Source of the DNA: Theobroma cacao
Lineage: Eukaryota > Streptophyta > Magnoliopsida > Malvales > Malvaceae
DNA length: 64,000 bases
Direction: 5' to 3'
NCBI RefSeq assembly: GCF_000208745.1
Contig: NC_030851.1
Span: 32,574,281-32,638,280, forward strand
The notes beneath the pieces were generated by a model. It had not been told where the DNA came from, did no database searches, and saw only the letters and a program-made list of their open reading frames with translations. Made by a program: the position numbers and the translations under genes. Positions 12,602 to 23,641 of this stretch are shown one piece after another. The first letter of the stretch is position 1; every line of letters begins with the position of its first letter.

Positions 12602-14501
12602 CTGAAAAAAAATGAAAATGATTATGCAAATTCCATCTTTTGGTGGTGCTTTAAAGGCCAAAAGAAAAAGAAAAAAAAGAAAATCCAAATAGAGAACAGT
12701 GAAATCAACTTGTTCTAAGAATCGCAAATGAAGTAGACAGCTAAATATTACTACTCTCTGTTTTAACAGAAACTAAACAAGAGAATGGAAACTGGGAAGG
12801 AAAGCGATTGGCGTTGAAATTTTAGCACCGTCTTTAAAGGCTCTACACGTTTCTACATTTCCCAAAGTCAAAAAAGCAAGTCCTGATTTGGCACTAAACC
12901 TTTGCCAATTGCCAGTCGTTGCACCAAACAGGAGTTTTCATGGTTTCACATATGAACAAGTTCTAGGAAATGATTAAAGAGAATTTAAAGGAGCCAATGA
13001 CATCCTCATCCATGGTTATGACATGAATATTTTACCGGAGTTTACTGCTACGATAAATTCTGTAATTATATATGCATCTCTATTGGGCATTTGATGCTTG
13101 ACATTACAACCATCACCTTTGCAAAAGGCAAAGATTTGGACCCCACTGCTGTAATCGTTATTGTTGTTAGCAGTTTTGTCAAAGAAATGGACCATGAAGG
13201 CCCAAGAACAGGACTGTGACAACGGCCCACCTTGACAGAAAACTGGATTAAAGTGCTAATTAAAGAGATATAAGTATGATTAAGAATCATCAGGATCGGA
13301 TTTATAATCATTCATCATATTCCAGCAAATTAACAAGGGTTTTAACTCGAGTAGCATTTAACAGTAGTTAGCATTCTTCTTACGTTTCGCAAAGACGTTT
13401 ATGCTTTGTGAAACTACTACTGTCGGTATTAGAATTCATAAATGCGCCTGGTGGAAACAAATCAACCAGCATTAATAATCGAGGGAGAATGGTAGGACCC
13501 ACTACACCGCCAAGTGGCCCATCCGCGCTTACAGTAAGACACGTTGCAGTAGATTGTAGGAGCAATGACGGTAGAATTAAAGAATGAAGAGAAGGCAATC
13601 TGTAGGTGCCGATCATGTTCCAGGCTCAATGAAGCCTTTAAAGCATTGCAATCAACAAAAAGAGATAGAGATAGGGTGCATAAACGGTTATTTGATTAAT
13701 TCGATTTTAAATATTTAATAATTAAATTAATCAAATTTATATTTTGAATTAATTAAATTTATATTTTAAAATAATTGAAATCGAATTGAATTATATAAAT
13801 AACTGAATTAATTGAAATCGAACTAATTCGATTAGTTTGATTTAGTTTTTAAAAACTGAGTTTGATAAATTTTTTATTTTTTATGTTTATATATATTTAT
13901 TTATATTTTTTTAAATAAATTAATATTATAAAAATATTAAAAATTATAATAAAAAATTATAATAAATCAAATAAATACTCATATAATTAAAAAAATTAAA
14001 ATAGAAAAGAGATTAAATTTAAGATTTATTTTTCATGTAAAATCTTCATAATATTTTTATTTAAATTCAATTAAAAAATTTTCAAACTGAAACTGAATTA
14101 AATTAATTTTAATAACTAAACTATTCAAATAATTGAATTAATTAAATTAAAAAAATCAAGCGCATTTTAATTCGGTTCGATTTACATTTGTTCATCCCTA
14201 AAAAAGAGAAAGCTTGTGGAAAACTTTCGGTTATTCAAACAGACAGAATATGCAACACAGTTAAAATTTAGCTCATTTTTTTGTAAGTTTCTTTCAACAA
14301 AAACATGTTTATAGAATTCTGATGAAATCGTCTGTCATCTTGTTCAAAAAATTCTGTCTACAATTTCTCAGTGTTCTTTACATTTCAAAGAAACTAAAAA
14401 CCAAAACACATATAACATATTCAGTTAAGACCCAGAAACTAAAACGGAGACAAATACCAGAAATTCTAAAAAAGACAGGATAGGATCTTAACATGACTTA
14501 C
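12602..14501 (-). other. Possible 5' UTR intron of the CRK2-like gene
   Basis: On the minus strand a strong donor (AAAG|GTAAGTC, cut after 14502) and a strong acceptor (a T run then CAG|GCTCG, exon resuming at 12601) could remove about 1.9 kb between a leader exon near 14502-14570 and the coding exon. An ATATATATAT box near 14596 would sit about 30 bp before such a leader. Inside lie an AT-rich MITE-like repeat and no supported gene. This is inference from splice-site quality and spacing only. Confidence 0.35.
13672..14201. mobile_element. AT-rich MITE-like element with imperfect inverted ends
   Basis: Both ends carry similar words in opposite orientation: GGGTGCATAAACGGTTATTT on the left and, reversed, GGGATGAACAAATGTAAATC plus CGAACCGAATTAA on the right. 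The interior is almost pure A/T with many AATTAATTGAAT words. AAAAAGAGA lies just outside both ends, but not abutting them exactly, so it is a weak target-duplication candidate. There is no coding capacity. It resembles small non-autonomous plant DNA elements; the superfamily is not clear. Confidence 0.5.
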
Positions 14502-14569
14502 CTTTATCTACAAGTAGCGGCCGGCAGCTTCAACTTGAGAGAAGAGATGGAGCAAGTTTTGCAAATTAA

Positions 14570-15836
14570 CGAAAGAGGAAGCAGCTGATACGAATATATA
14601 TATGTAAGAATGAGAGACTAGATAAATGGAGGAGTGTTTTCGATCAGATAGGTGAAATTAGTGGAAGAGAAGTCAAAGTAAGGACTGAAAAATGAAAGAT
14701 AGATCCGGTTTTGGCTTTAAAATTCAGAGCAAGCCTGCTGCCTGCTCGTTTGTTGATTCGTTGGGATGCCAAGTCTTTCAAACAAGAACCGCAAAAGGCT
14801 TTTTGAGAAATAAATCGAAAGGCAAAATGGAAAAAACGCGGTAAGAGAGTTGAATTTCTTACCTGAACCAGTCCGTACGTTTTTTCCCCGTTCGACGATT
14901 GTCGCGTGTTTGGACTTCTAGTTTCATTCTCAAATTACCGTTCTAGCCTTTTATCCTACTACGATTTTTCTCTCTCTTCTGTTGTTTTATTGCTCGATAA
15001 AACTTTCAAATTCAATAGTCTTTTAAGTAAGATTAATACTTAATTAATTATACATATCGCATATTTTAGGCTTACATAAGTTTTGAAAATTGGAATGTAA
15101 AGACAACCTAAAATGAGATGATAAATAAGATAAGGACATTAGGTGATTATCTTTTCTTGCCATTTACTTTATTATTGTATGTTGTTAGTGATAACTAGAT
15201 ATCAAGTGACACAGGTTTTCGCTGCTAAACTAAACAAAGACTTTAGTGATGACTTCGATTTTTGACGCAGAAGCATATTGCACGTACTGATAGATAGACT
15301 TCCTTAAAACCAAAAATGTACTAGATCTAGCAGTGTGCATATATTTTAAGTATTAATTCAAGTCCCAATTTCAGCCATAAAAAAAGTATTTAAAGCTCTA
15401 AATAAATGCAATTAATTCTAATAGATGCATTAAACAAATATCATAAAATTGTTAAATGTTAATCAGGGTACTGCTATAGTCCTCTCAACTTGATCATTTT
15501 TCCATCACGAGACTCTTATTTCCAAGTCAACCTGGACTAAAGATTAGTTGGATCTAACCCACCGCTTTACGCCAAAAAGTCCTCCGCGTACTAAAACATT
15601 TTAGAGTTGCGAATACTGTTCAAAGTTGGCTTCGGGCAACTCCAGAAATACTAGTTGTAAATACAGCATCACCCTCTAAAGTTAAACAAAGAGCATGATT
15701 TAGGCGTGCTTGAAGTTTGTGAAGAACGTTCTACTACTTTTTCTCGGTGGAACAATAATTGAATAGTGAATACCTGGTCCCAGGCTTCCTGGTTAGCCGA
15801 AATCTTGACAAATTAAACACAGGGCTTGAACTCGGT
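14570..15836. other. Intergenic stretch, putative CRK2 promoter side
   Basis: No open frame with a known domain is present. On the minus strand the ATATATATAT run near 14596 is the best TATA-box candidate for the kinase. The rest shows no repeats I can define. Confidence 0.45.
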
Positions 15837-15980
15837 GTGCCTGGTACTGGCAGGGCGTTCGCGCTCTGCCAGTTACTTTTTTTGTTTTTTTTTTGTTTTG
15901 TGATTTTGTTTTGTTTCTAATTATTTAATTAATTAATTTTTAATTTTTTTATTTATCTAAGCCAAATTACAGTGTCTACA
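15837..15980 (-). mobile_element. LTR fragment, first ~145 bp of the long-LTR family
   Basis: Read on the minus strand, this piece starts TGTAGACACTGTAATTTGGC and runs to CTGCCAGTACCAGGCAC. The same sequence, diverged, begins the long LTR at 31425. The two copies stop matching exactly at TGTAGACAC, which fixes the LTR end, and match again stops after CCAGGCAC. It includes a GC-rich hairpin (CTGGCAGAGCG...CGCCCTGCCAG). The rest of the LTR is missing. Confidence 0.8.
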
Positions 15981-15995
15981 GTTTGATTCAACAAA

Positions 15996-16346
15996 CAATG
16001 ACTGCTAAAAACAAAAATTCAATATTATGTATTTTCCTTCAACCAGTAGCAGTAATTGTTCTGCAAATAATGTTGGAACAATGGGTCATAATTTTTCCTC
16101 AAACCATCAACAGTCAGATTTTGCTTTTTGTGGCACTCAACTAGCAGCTTATTGCAATGCTAACAATAATGGTAAAATCATGTATTCTTAAGTTAATGTC
16201 ATCAAAAATTAATATAGAAATTATTCAATTAAACTCTTCTATATGAATAATGATGAAGGTCAAATGGAAAATATTGATCGTCAATTCAATAATGATCTGC
16301 CACAAAGACAACAATCTATTCCAAAAAGCAGCATGATGCACTTACG
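15996..16346 (+). pseudogene. Possible Asn/Gln-rich exon remnants, identity unknown
   Basis: Two short open stretches have higher complexity than their surroundings. One reads SSNCSANNVGTMGHNFSSN and GTQLAAYCNANNNG up to a GT at 16171. The other reads GQMENIDRQFNNDLPQRQQS and ends at a consensus donor (TTAC|GTAAGT, about 16346). The composition recalls disordered parts of plant transcription factors. No domain is visible and no ATG-to-stop frame covers them. I do not recognise the gene; it may be a captured or decayed fragment. Confidence 0.25.
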
Positions 16347-16979
16347 TAAGTCTAATAAATATTGAAACAACTGTCTCAAATCCATTTAAGCTATTCCATC
16401 AATATTATCATTAACACAACTTTACTTTTATTTGTGATTCATTTAATAGGAAGCTGTTACACAACATTTTGCTTTGAAGGACTAACATATGTTTGTCTTT
16501 TTTGTTATGCTTACATGTGGTATAAAGAAAAAACTATGCGTACATGTGGTATAAAGAAAAAACTAACATATCAAAGAGAAGTAGAAATCTGACTTTTAGT
16601 CTTTGTTATCATAAAAGTATAGTTAAAATACCACCATTTAGACCAACACCTCTCTTTCTAGATAATTTATTTAATGACAACACAAATTGTAGAGAAGTTA
16701 GTATCCTATATTTAATAAAATCTAACCCTAACATATAAATCCTTTCATTTTTCCTCTTTCTCTCTCTTCCTCATCACTCATTCTCTTTTTAAATCTCCTC
16801 CACCACCATTGTCCTCCTCCAAAACCGTCGTTGTGCTTCTTCACCAAAACCCCCTTTTCTCTCTTCTTTTGGAGGATATTTCATCCTTCATTGTGAGAAG
16901 TGCCAAATCCACACTTCATTGTATTGGCCACATCTTTGGTGACCGAGTGCCACTAGAGAAAGGAAAGAAATAAAAAATT

Positions 16980-17350
16980 ATATTAAAATTTTAATTATCA
17001 ATTATTAATATTTTAAATAAATTTTTAAAAATTTAATATTTCAAATTAAAAAATATATTAAAATTTAATTATAAATTATTGATATTTTTAAAAAATATTA
17101 TGAAATTAATATTTCAAATTTAAAAAATCATATTAAAGTTTTGATTATAAACTATTAATATTTTAAATAAATAAAAAATAATAATTGAAAATAAATAACC
17201 GCATTAAAATTTTTATTAAAAATTCATAACATTTTTAATAAATATAAAAAAATTAACATTTCAAATTAAAATCATATTTATTTTTTATTTATGATTATTA
17301 ATAATTTAAATAAAATATAAAAAAGTTTAATATTTTATAATAAAAATATC
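16980..17350. repeat. 75-bp AT-rich minisatellite, about five copies
   Basis: Units start with ATATTAAA(A/G)TTT, pass through ATTATTAATATTTTAAATAA and end near AATATTTCAAATTAAAAAAT. The first two are each 75 bp; later copies vary slightly in length and are more diverged. The stretch is over 85% A/T and has no coding potential. Confidence 0.75.
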
Positions 17351-18780
17351 ATAAATTATAATAAAAACTATTTTTATTATTTTGTCTCTTATTTCTTTAT
17401 AAATCCAAAATTATTCTTGTCAATCAAATAATGAAATAATATTAAAATGATAATTTTATTTCATTAATCAAACTACATAATAATTATTATTGTTTTATCA
17501 TATTTTTTCATAAATAACTATTCCATTTCATGATGTAAATGTGTGTTTAGGTGTACTAACCGGGAATACCCTGCAATGATATTCACATGTAAGTTTAATG
17601 ACTTATTGAATCCATCATTATCAGATTTCAATAAAGTAGTACTTACTCTTCAGGGGGAAAAATCTTGCTAATTAATATTTTTAAGAACAACTTTCAGTGC
17701 GAAAGGACAAAGTTGCAAGCCACTTGTTATGACTCAGGCTCCAAGCCCAATTGTCAAAGTTCCGTCAAGTGTACACATGACGACCAAGGTAGGTGCTGTG
17801 CCATCTGCGCATATAAAATAGGGATTAATCTTTTTAACAACTGTTACCAACTATTTGCATGATTTGATATCAAGAAAGAACATACAACTTTCATGTATAT
17901 AAAATGAACACATCCGCATTCAAGTATTTGATTAATTGATTAATGTATGAGTTTTTATTTAAAAAATAAAATTTAAATCAATTCTCATAAAGGTACTAAC
18001 CTCATTTTTTTTCTCTCTCCTTCCTTTTTTTTTTAGATTTACTTCTTTTCTTTACTAATTTAAGTATTGAAAAAGGGAATTATCGAAAACTTTTCTATGC
18101 ACTCTTTCTTTTTTTTAAAGTGATTTGATAAATTAATTTTGATTCATATTCTTTATAATTAATTAATATTTTACTCCATTGTTATTTATAGAGTAGTTAA
18201 CTTACTTTATAATTTTCACATAATTAACTGATGGTGTGTCTTAAAGCATTATTAAATTTTGACTTATATTGCTTTAAAAAATATTTTTTAACTTATATCA
18301 TTATCATTTTTTATTTGAAAAAAGGAGATTCGAAATTTGTTTTTTTTTTGGAGTAAGAGGATCATACTCCAATTGTTGTTGAGTTAAATATTTGAGTGCA
18401 AGTTATATCATTATCTAAACATATAATTAATTGAACAATTATTGATTATTGAAATTATATATGTCAAATTCATGTGTTTTTATATTTTTATGATCTCAAA
18501 ATTTATTTTTTAATTTTAATTGGTCATAGCATATTAATTTCTATAAAGGAAATTTTAATTAGACAAAAAATATATTTAATTTTAACATTTTTCAGGAAAG
18601 TACTTAATATTTTATATACATACATAAATACATATATATATATATATGTATATTTTATGTCCATATACTTTAAATATAAAACAATTGAGAATTAATCAAA
18701 TTGTAATGCACAAACTTATTATTTTCATTATTGCAGTTATGATATTTTAAGACTAAATATTCACGTGCAACGTATCAAGG
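17351..18780. other. AT-rich intergenic stretch, no supported gene
   Basis: The only notable frame is a 65-codon one at 17665-17862 with several cysteines (CTHDDQGRCCAIC). It has no signal peptide, no family match I recognise and no neighbouring exons, so it is not called a gene. A short (TA)n run lies near 18635. Confidence 0.6.
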
Positions 18781-19727
18781 GCCAAAACTTAAGTCCAATC
18801 TCCTGCAGTTTTAAACTTTGAAAATAGAATTTTAAGTAAACCTATAAATTACGAGCCCACGTTCTTAATCCAAAAGACATGCCTAATAGATAATGGAAGA
18901 CCCATGTTTATATACCCAATATTAACTCTTTCTCTTACTGATATGAGATTCGTGACATTTTACCTTACCTAATTATGTAAAGCGCTCGTTGCACTAGCTC
19001 TTTACCCATATAGGAGAGAAACTCTTACATTAATCCAAATCTACCTCGACCCTTGTATCTCTCATGAGAGTCCACATCAATGAAGACCTGGGTATGTTCT
19101 GATACTACTTATCATGGGTTAGAACTTTAAGTCCAACCTCATGCGACTTTAAAATTTGAAAATAGAATTTTAAGTAAGCTTATAAATTACGAATCCACAT
19201 TCCCAACCCAAAAGACTTGCCTAATAGGTAGTGGAGAATGTCCACATCAGTAAGATATGAAATGGATCTTGGGTATATAAAACATGGGTCTTCCACCACT
19301 TATTAGATATATCTTTTGGGTTAGGAACGTGGACTCGTGATTTATAAGCTTACTTAAGATCTATTATCAAAGCTTAAAGTCGCACGGATTTGGGCTTAAG
19401 TTCAGACCGTGATAAGTAGTATCAAAGCAAACTCAGATCTTTACTGATTTGAGCCCTTATGAGATATACAAAGGTCGAATTAGACTTAAACTAGTGTAAC
19501 AATCCCTCTCTTTTATAGGTAAAGAGTCAATGCAACGAGAGCGTTACACAATTGGATATCCCACATCAGTGATGGATCTTTGGAATATAAAACATGAATC
19601 TTCTATCTTCTATCACCTATTAAGCATATCTTTTGGATTGATAATGTAAGCTCGTAATTTATAAGTTTACTTAAACTTTATTTTTAGAGCTTAAAATCGC
19701 ACAAGATTGAACTTAAGTTCTGACTCA
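18781..19727. mobile_element. Foldback element: near-palindromic inverted repeat, arms ~460 bp
   Basis: The left arm (18781 to about 19235) and right arm (about 19270 to 19727) are reverse complements with roughly 80-85% likeness by eye. Paired words include CTTAAGTCC/GGGCTTAAG, CTCGTTGCA/TGCAACGAG, ACTACTTATCA/TGATAAGTAGT and ACCCAAAAGA/TCTTTTGGGT. Each arm also contains two diverged copies of an inner module (ACTTTAA... to ...CTAATAG). The apical loop is only about 35 bp. No coding capacity. The end lies about 780 bp upstream of the CRK3-like start codon. A transcript would fold into one long hairpin. Confidence 0.85.
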
Positions 19728-20509
19728 TGACACAATGCACATAAAGCTAAAACTAATTTGTAATAAAAGAGCGATAGCTTGAACTTTAAAAGAAATAATA
19801 ATAAGTAAATAAAAAGCAAGTTAACCTAAATTAAAAGAAAATATTCATATCCATAAGTGACATAGCAGCAGGGGCAATACAATATTTCTACAACAAACTT
19901 GATATTTAAATTAAGTCGCCATATTAATGGGTTAGATACTTTGATGGGCCACATCAGACTGAAAACTTTCACACTTTCACACTATGTTAACAGTCAATCA
20001 GACAGACATCAGTACGAACTTATATCCCACCAAAGGAAGCATTTATATTATTTCCAGAAAAACATCATTGTCAACGCCAACGACCATGTCGTTTTACTTA
20101 ATATTCAAATTAATAAAGAAACAAACCCCTCACGCCTCATTAACAACTTGTCCCAGTCAACAACTAAATCTGTTTCTTAACTTGAACAGAGGCAGGTCGG
20201 TTCCCTTCCCAATACTTTCCTACTGTTGTCTTTCTTTCGGTTTCCCCTTGGACGTACGCATCACGCGCTTACGTGTTCCCGTGGCAATTTTGCCACGACG
20301 CCATTGAAGTATGTCGCGTTTCTTCATTCTGCTTTCTCATCTGACTTTCCCATTGTCTTCCTTCTTATCGAACCCACTTTGACCTTTACTCTTCCCTATT
20401 GATCTCTGAACTGCTTCTAGAACAGAACCAGAGAAAAAATAGCTCAGAAACACTGAATCTTTTGTATTCCTTTTGATTTGAGATTTCGGTTTTGCTTTTC
20501 CATCAAGAA
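19728..20509 (+). promoter_or_regulatory. Upstream region of the CRK3-like gene
   Basis: This stretch separates the foldback element from the kinase start and must contain its proximal promoter and leader. The last 250 bp are pyrimidine-rich (CTTTCCTACTGTTGTCTTTC), as in many plant 5' UTRs. I cannot point to a definite TATA box. Short frames over it lack domains. Confidence 0.5.
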
Positions 20510-23500
20510 ATGAACCAGTTTTTATTCTTTTTTCTAATCTTCTTCTTTTTCTTTTCTTTGTTTGCGAAACTTTCTCTTTCTGATCCAAGAGCTACAGAGG
20601 CAGCTTTAGTATGCACGAACAGAACTGCTTCAACAACAGAGCGCCAAACCTTTATATCAAACTACTTAGCTGTCATGGACGCCGTTACCCCACTCATCGT
20701 TCAGCAGAGGTTCGCTGCTGTTGTAAACGGAACTGGTGACACCAAAGTGTTCGGATATGGCGAGTGCATGAAAGATCTTGATCAAAGCGACTGTAACGTC
20801 TGCTTTGCTCAATGCAAAACACAAATCTTGAGATGTCTGCCATTTCAGTTAGTCACACGTGGAGGCAGGCTTTTCTATGATGGTTGTTATTTAAGGTACG
20901 ATGATTATAATTTCTTTAGTGAAAGTTTGAGTGAAGGAGACCGGACTGTTTGTAACACATCGGATGTTGCTTCAAGTAACCAGACAGTTTTTAGAGATTA
21001 TGTGTTGCAGTTGGTGAGGAATTTGAGTGTGGAAGCTCCAAAGAATGATGGGTTCTTTGTGGGGTCTGTGAGTAGAGGGAATGTGTCGGTTTATGGATTG
21101 GCTCAGTGTTGGGAATTGGTGAATAAGAGTGCTTGTGAATCTTGCTTGGCCAATGCGGTTTCTAGGATTAGATCATGTCTTCCTAAGGAAGAAGGGAGGG
21201 CGTTGAATGCTGGTTGTTACTTGAGGTATTCAACGGAGAAGTTTTATTACAATTCAACTGCTCCTCCAGTTATTGGGAATCGAGGTGGGTCAAGATTATT
21301 TTTTTTTTTAGTTCCAAATCTTTTCATTGTTCTGCTATGAATGTTGCCTCTGGACTATTTCACTTGTCAATTTCTTTTCTAATTCTAGTTCTCGTTTTCA
21401 AAAATTCTGTACTGAATTTATCGAAATAAGAAATTGAACTATACAATTCATATTCTCATGTAACAAGGTTCTGCAATTTTTTTTATAAGATTGCGTCATT
21501 AGACTGGTAGTTCTCACGTTTAAAAAAGTTTCTCCTTCCGCAGGTTGTAAAGTATGTAGTGTTATCATAACTGCAGTTTAGGAAATGATGTTGTTGATAA
21601 TATTAGAAGCAGCTAGAGTAATTTCATTTTATTCTTGTACTACAAGTGGATTCTTAATCTTCCATACATATTTCATCGACACAATAGTTAAGAATGTTGC
21701 GATGGTTGTCAGGACGCAGAAAATTAGCTGTTATCCTGGCTACAACATTCTCCACTCTGGCTCTAACGCTGATTATTGCAACTGCCGTGTTCTGTGTGAA
21801 CAAGAAGCTTGTGAGGAAAAGGAGAGGTATCAATCCTTGTTGTTAATGATCTTGAACTTTTATACCTTAATCATAGAAGTTAAATTTATCTGACTTTCAT
21901 TTGCATAGAGAGGAAGCAACTAGGAGCTTTATCACACATTGTGAACAAGTCCAAGCTGAATTTCTCATATGAATCTCTTGAAAGGGCTACAAATTACTTT
22001 CACGACTCCAATAAACTGGGACAAGGAGGATCTGGTTCTGTGTATAAAGTATGTTCTGATTTGATCCTTACTTCTCTTAGCAGATAATTACATCTTCATT
22101 CGAGGAACTGAAAAATAAAATTTTCTGTCTAATAGGGAACTTTGCCTAATGGGAAGGTAGTTGCAATAAAGAGGCTCTTCTTTAATACAAGGCAATGGGT
22201 GGACCATTTCTTCAATGAAGTCAATTTAATCAGTAGCATATATCACAAAAATCTTGTAAAGCTGTTAGGATGCAGCATTACAGGCCCAGAAAGCCTTCTT
22301 GTGTATGAATACGTGCCAAATCAGAGCCTTCATGATTACCTCTTCGGTTGTTATCTATAAACTGTTGTTTAAAATTTACTAATGCTTCTAATTTGTCTTG
22401 TTTCCTTATGAGTTGTTGAATTTGATACAGTTAAAAAAGATGCTGAGCCACTAAGATGGGAGGCGCGATTCAAAATTGTACTGGGTACAGCTGAGGGCTT
22501 GGCCTATCTGCATGAGGAGTCAAAGCTGAGGATCATACATAGAGACATAAAACTTAGCAATGTTTTGCTTGATGAGGACCTCATACCAAAAATTGCTGAT
22601 TTTGGGCTTGCTAGACTTTTTCCAGAAGATAAGACTCATATCAGCACCGCCGTTGCTGGCACATTGTAAGTTCAAGAATTCTGATTGTCTAAATTGATTT
22701 TTAAACAATTTTGTTATTTCGATTAGAATCTGATGTTTGTGTGGTTCAGACAACTCACACCTTAGCTCTTGGCAGAGAAAACTGTGTTGGTAGTATTTCA
22801 TTCACTCAATAAGTGGCAATGTTGGTTTCTTTGACACATTATATCATAGTCAGACAATATGTTGTAGATCTCCCCAGATGTATATCACTTATCATTCATC
22901 CCCTGAACTTTTAAATTTTTTGTTGCTCTTTAGAAAATTATATTTAGCAATTCATTTTTATTGTTAGAAGATTGCTCATATATATAACTAAGAAAAATTA
23001 CATGTAGTTATTTTCATTATATATTGCTAATTATGCGTTCAATAATTTGCATCTGTAGAGGTTACATGGCTCCAGAGTACGTTGTTTGTGGCAAGTTGAG
23101 TGAGAAGGTCGATGTTTATAGCTTTGGTGTTCTTGTTATTGAAGTTATATGTGGGAAGAGGAACAAGTTCTCTGAAGACTCGGTCTCTATCCTACACATG
23201 GTAATTCCTTTTGCTTGGCATATCTAATAAGTAATGCTCTAGTGACACTTTTTCTTCTCTAAATTCAGTTCTTAAACTCACCAAAAGTCTTTTTTTTTTT
23301 TAAATTGAAAGGTTTGGAATCATTATGAAGTGGATAAACTCTGTGAAGCTGTTGATCCTATTATAGAGGATAATTTTCTAAAGGAGGCCTCTCGGTTGCT
23401 TAAAATAGGACTACTCTGTGTACAAGCCTATGCAGAAATGCGACCATCCATGTCAACAGTTGTGCAAATGCTTACTGATGATGCTCATGAAATTCCTCAG

Positions 23501-23641
23501 CCAACACAGCCTCCGTTCTTGAATTCCAGTAGCACAGAAGTCAGCCAAAACATTGCTTCTGAAACTTATAATTCTCAGCCTGAGTCTTACACCCAGTGTT
23601 CAGGGAATAGCATGGCACAAAGTATGATTGAGCCTAGATGA
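20510..23641 (+). CDS. CRK3: Cysteine-rich receptor-like protein kinase, CRK3 type
   Basis: This is a second DUF26 receptor kinase. Seven exons join in frame: 20510-21284, 21713-21826, 21909-22048, 22136-22346, 22431-22665, 23059-23200 and 23312-23641 (648 residues). The start at 20510 ([16 protein letters not shown]) gives a clean signal peptide; an in-frame ATG at 20492 would add six residues. Both DUF26 domains keep C-x8-C-x2-C ([13 protein letters not shown] and [13 protein letters not shown]). Exon 2 encodes the membrane helix. The kinase has [16 protein letters not shown] (Lys 355), HRDIKLSN (Asp 452), DFG (470-472) and MAPEY, so activity is expected. Exons 2-5 (114, 140, 211 and 235 bp) match the CRK2-like gene exactly, showing common origin. 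Several Asn-x-Ser/Thr sites suit an apoplastic ectodomain. CRK3 assignment is by sequence feel and by the known CRK2-CRK3 adjacency in Arabidopsis. Confidence 0.93.

Noticed and set aside
17665..17862. Cysteine-rich 65-codon frame, possible small secreted peptide
   Set aside because: No signal peptide, no repeated cysteine spacing of a known family and no supporting neighbours; too weak to call.
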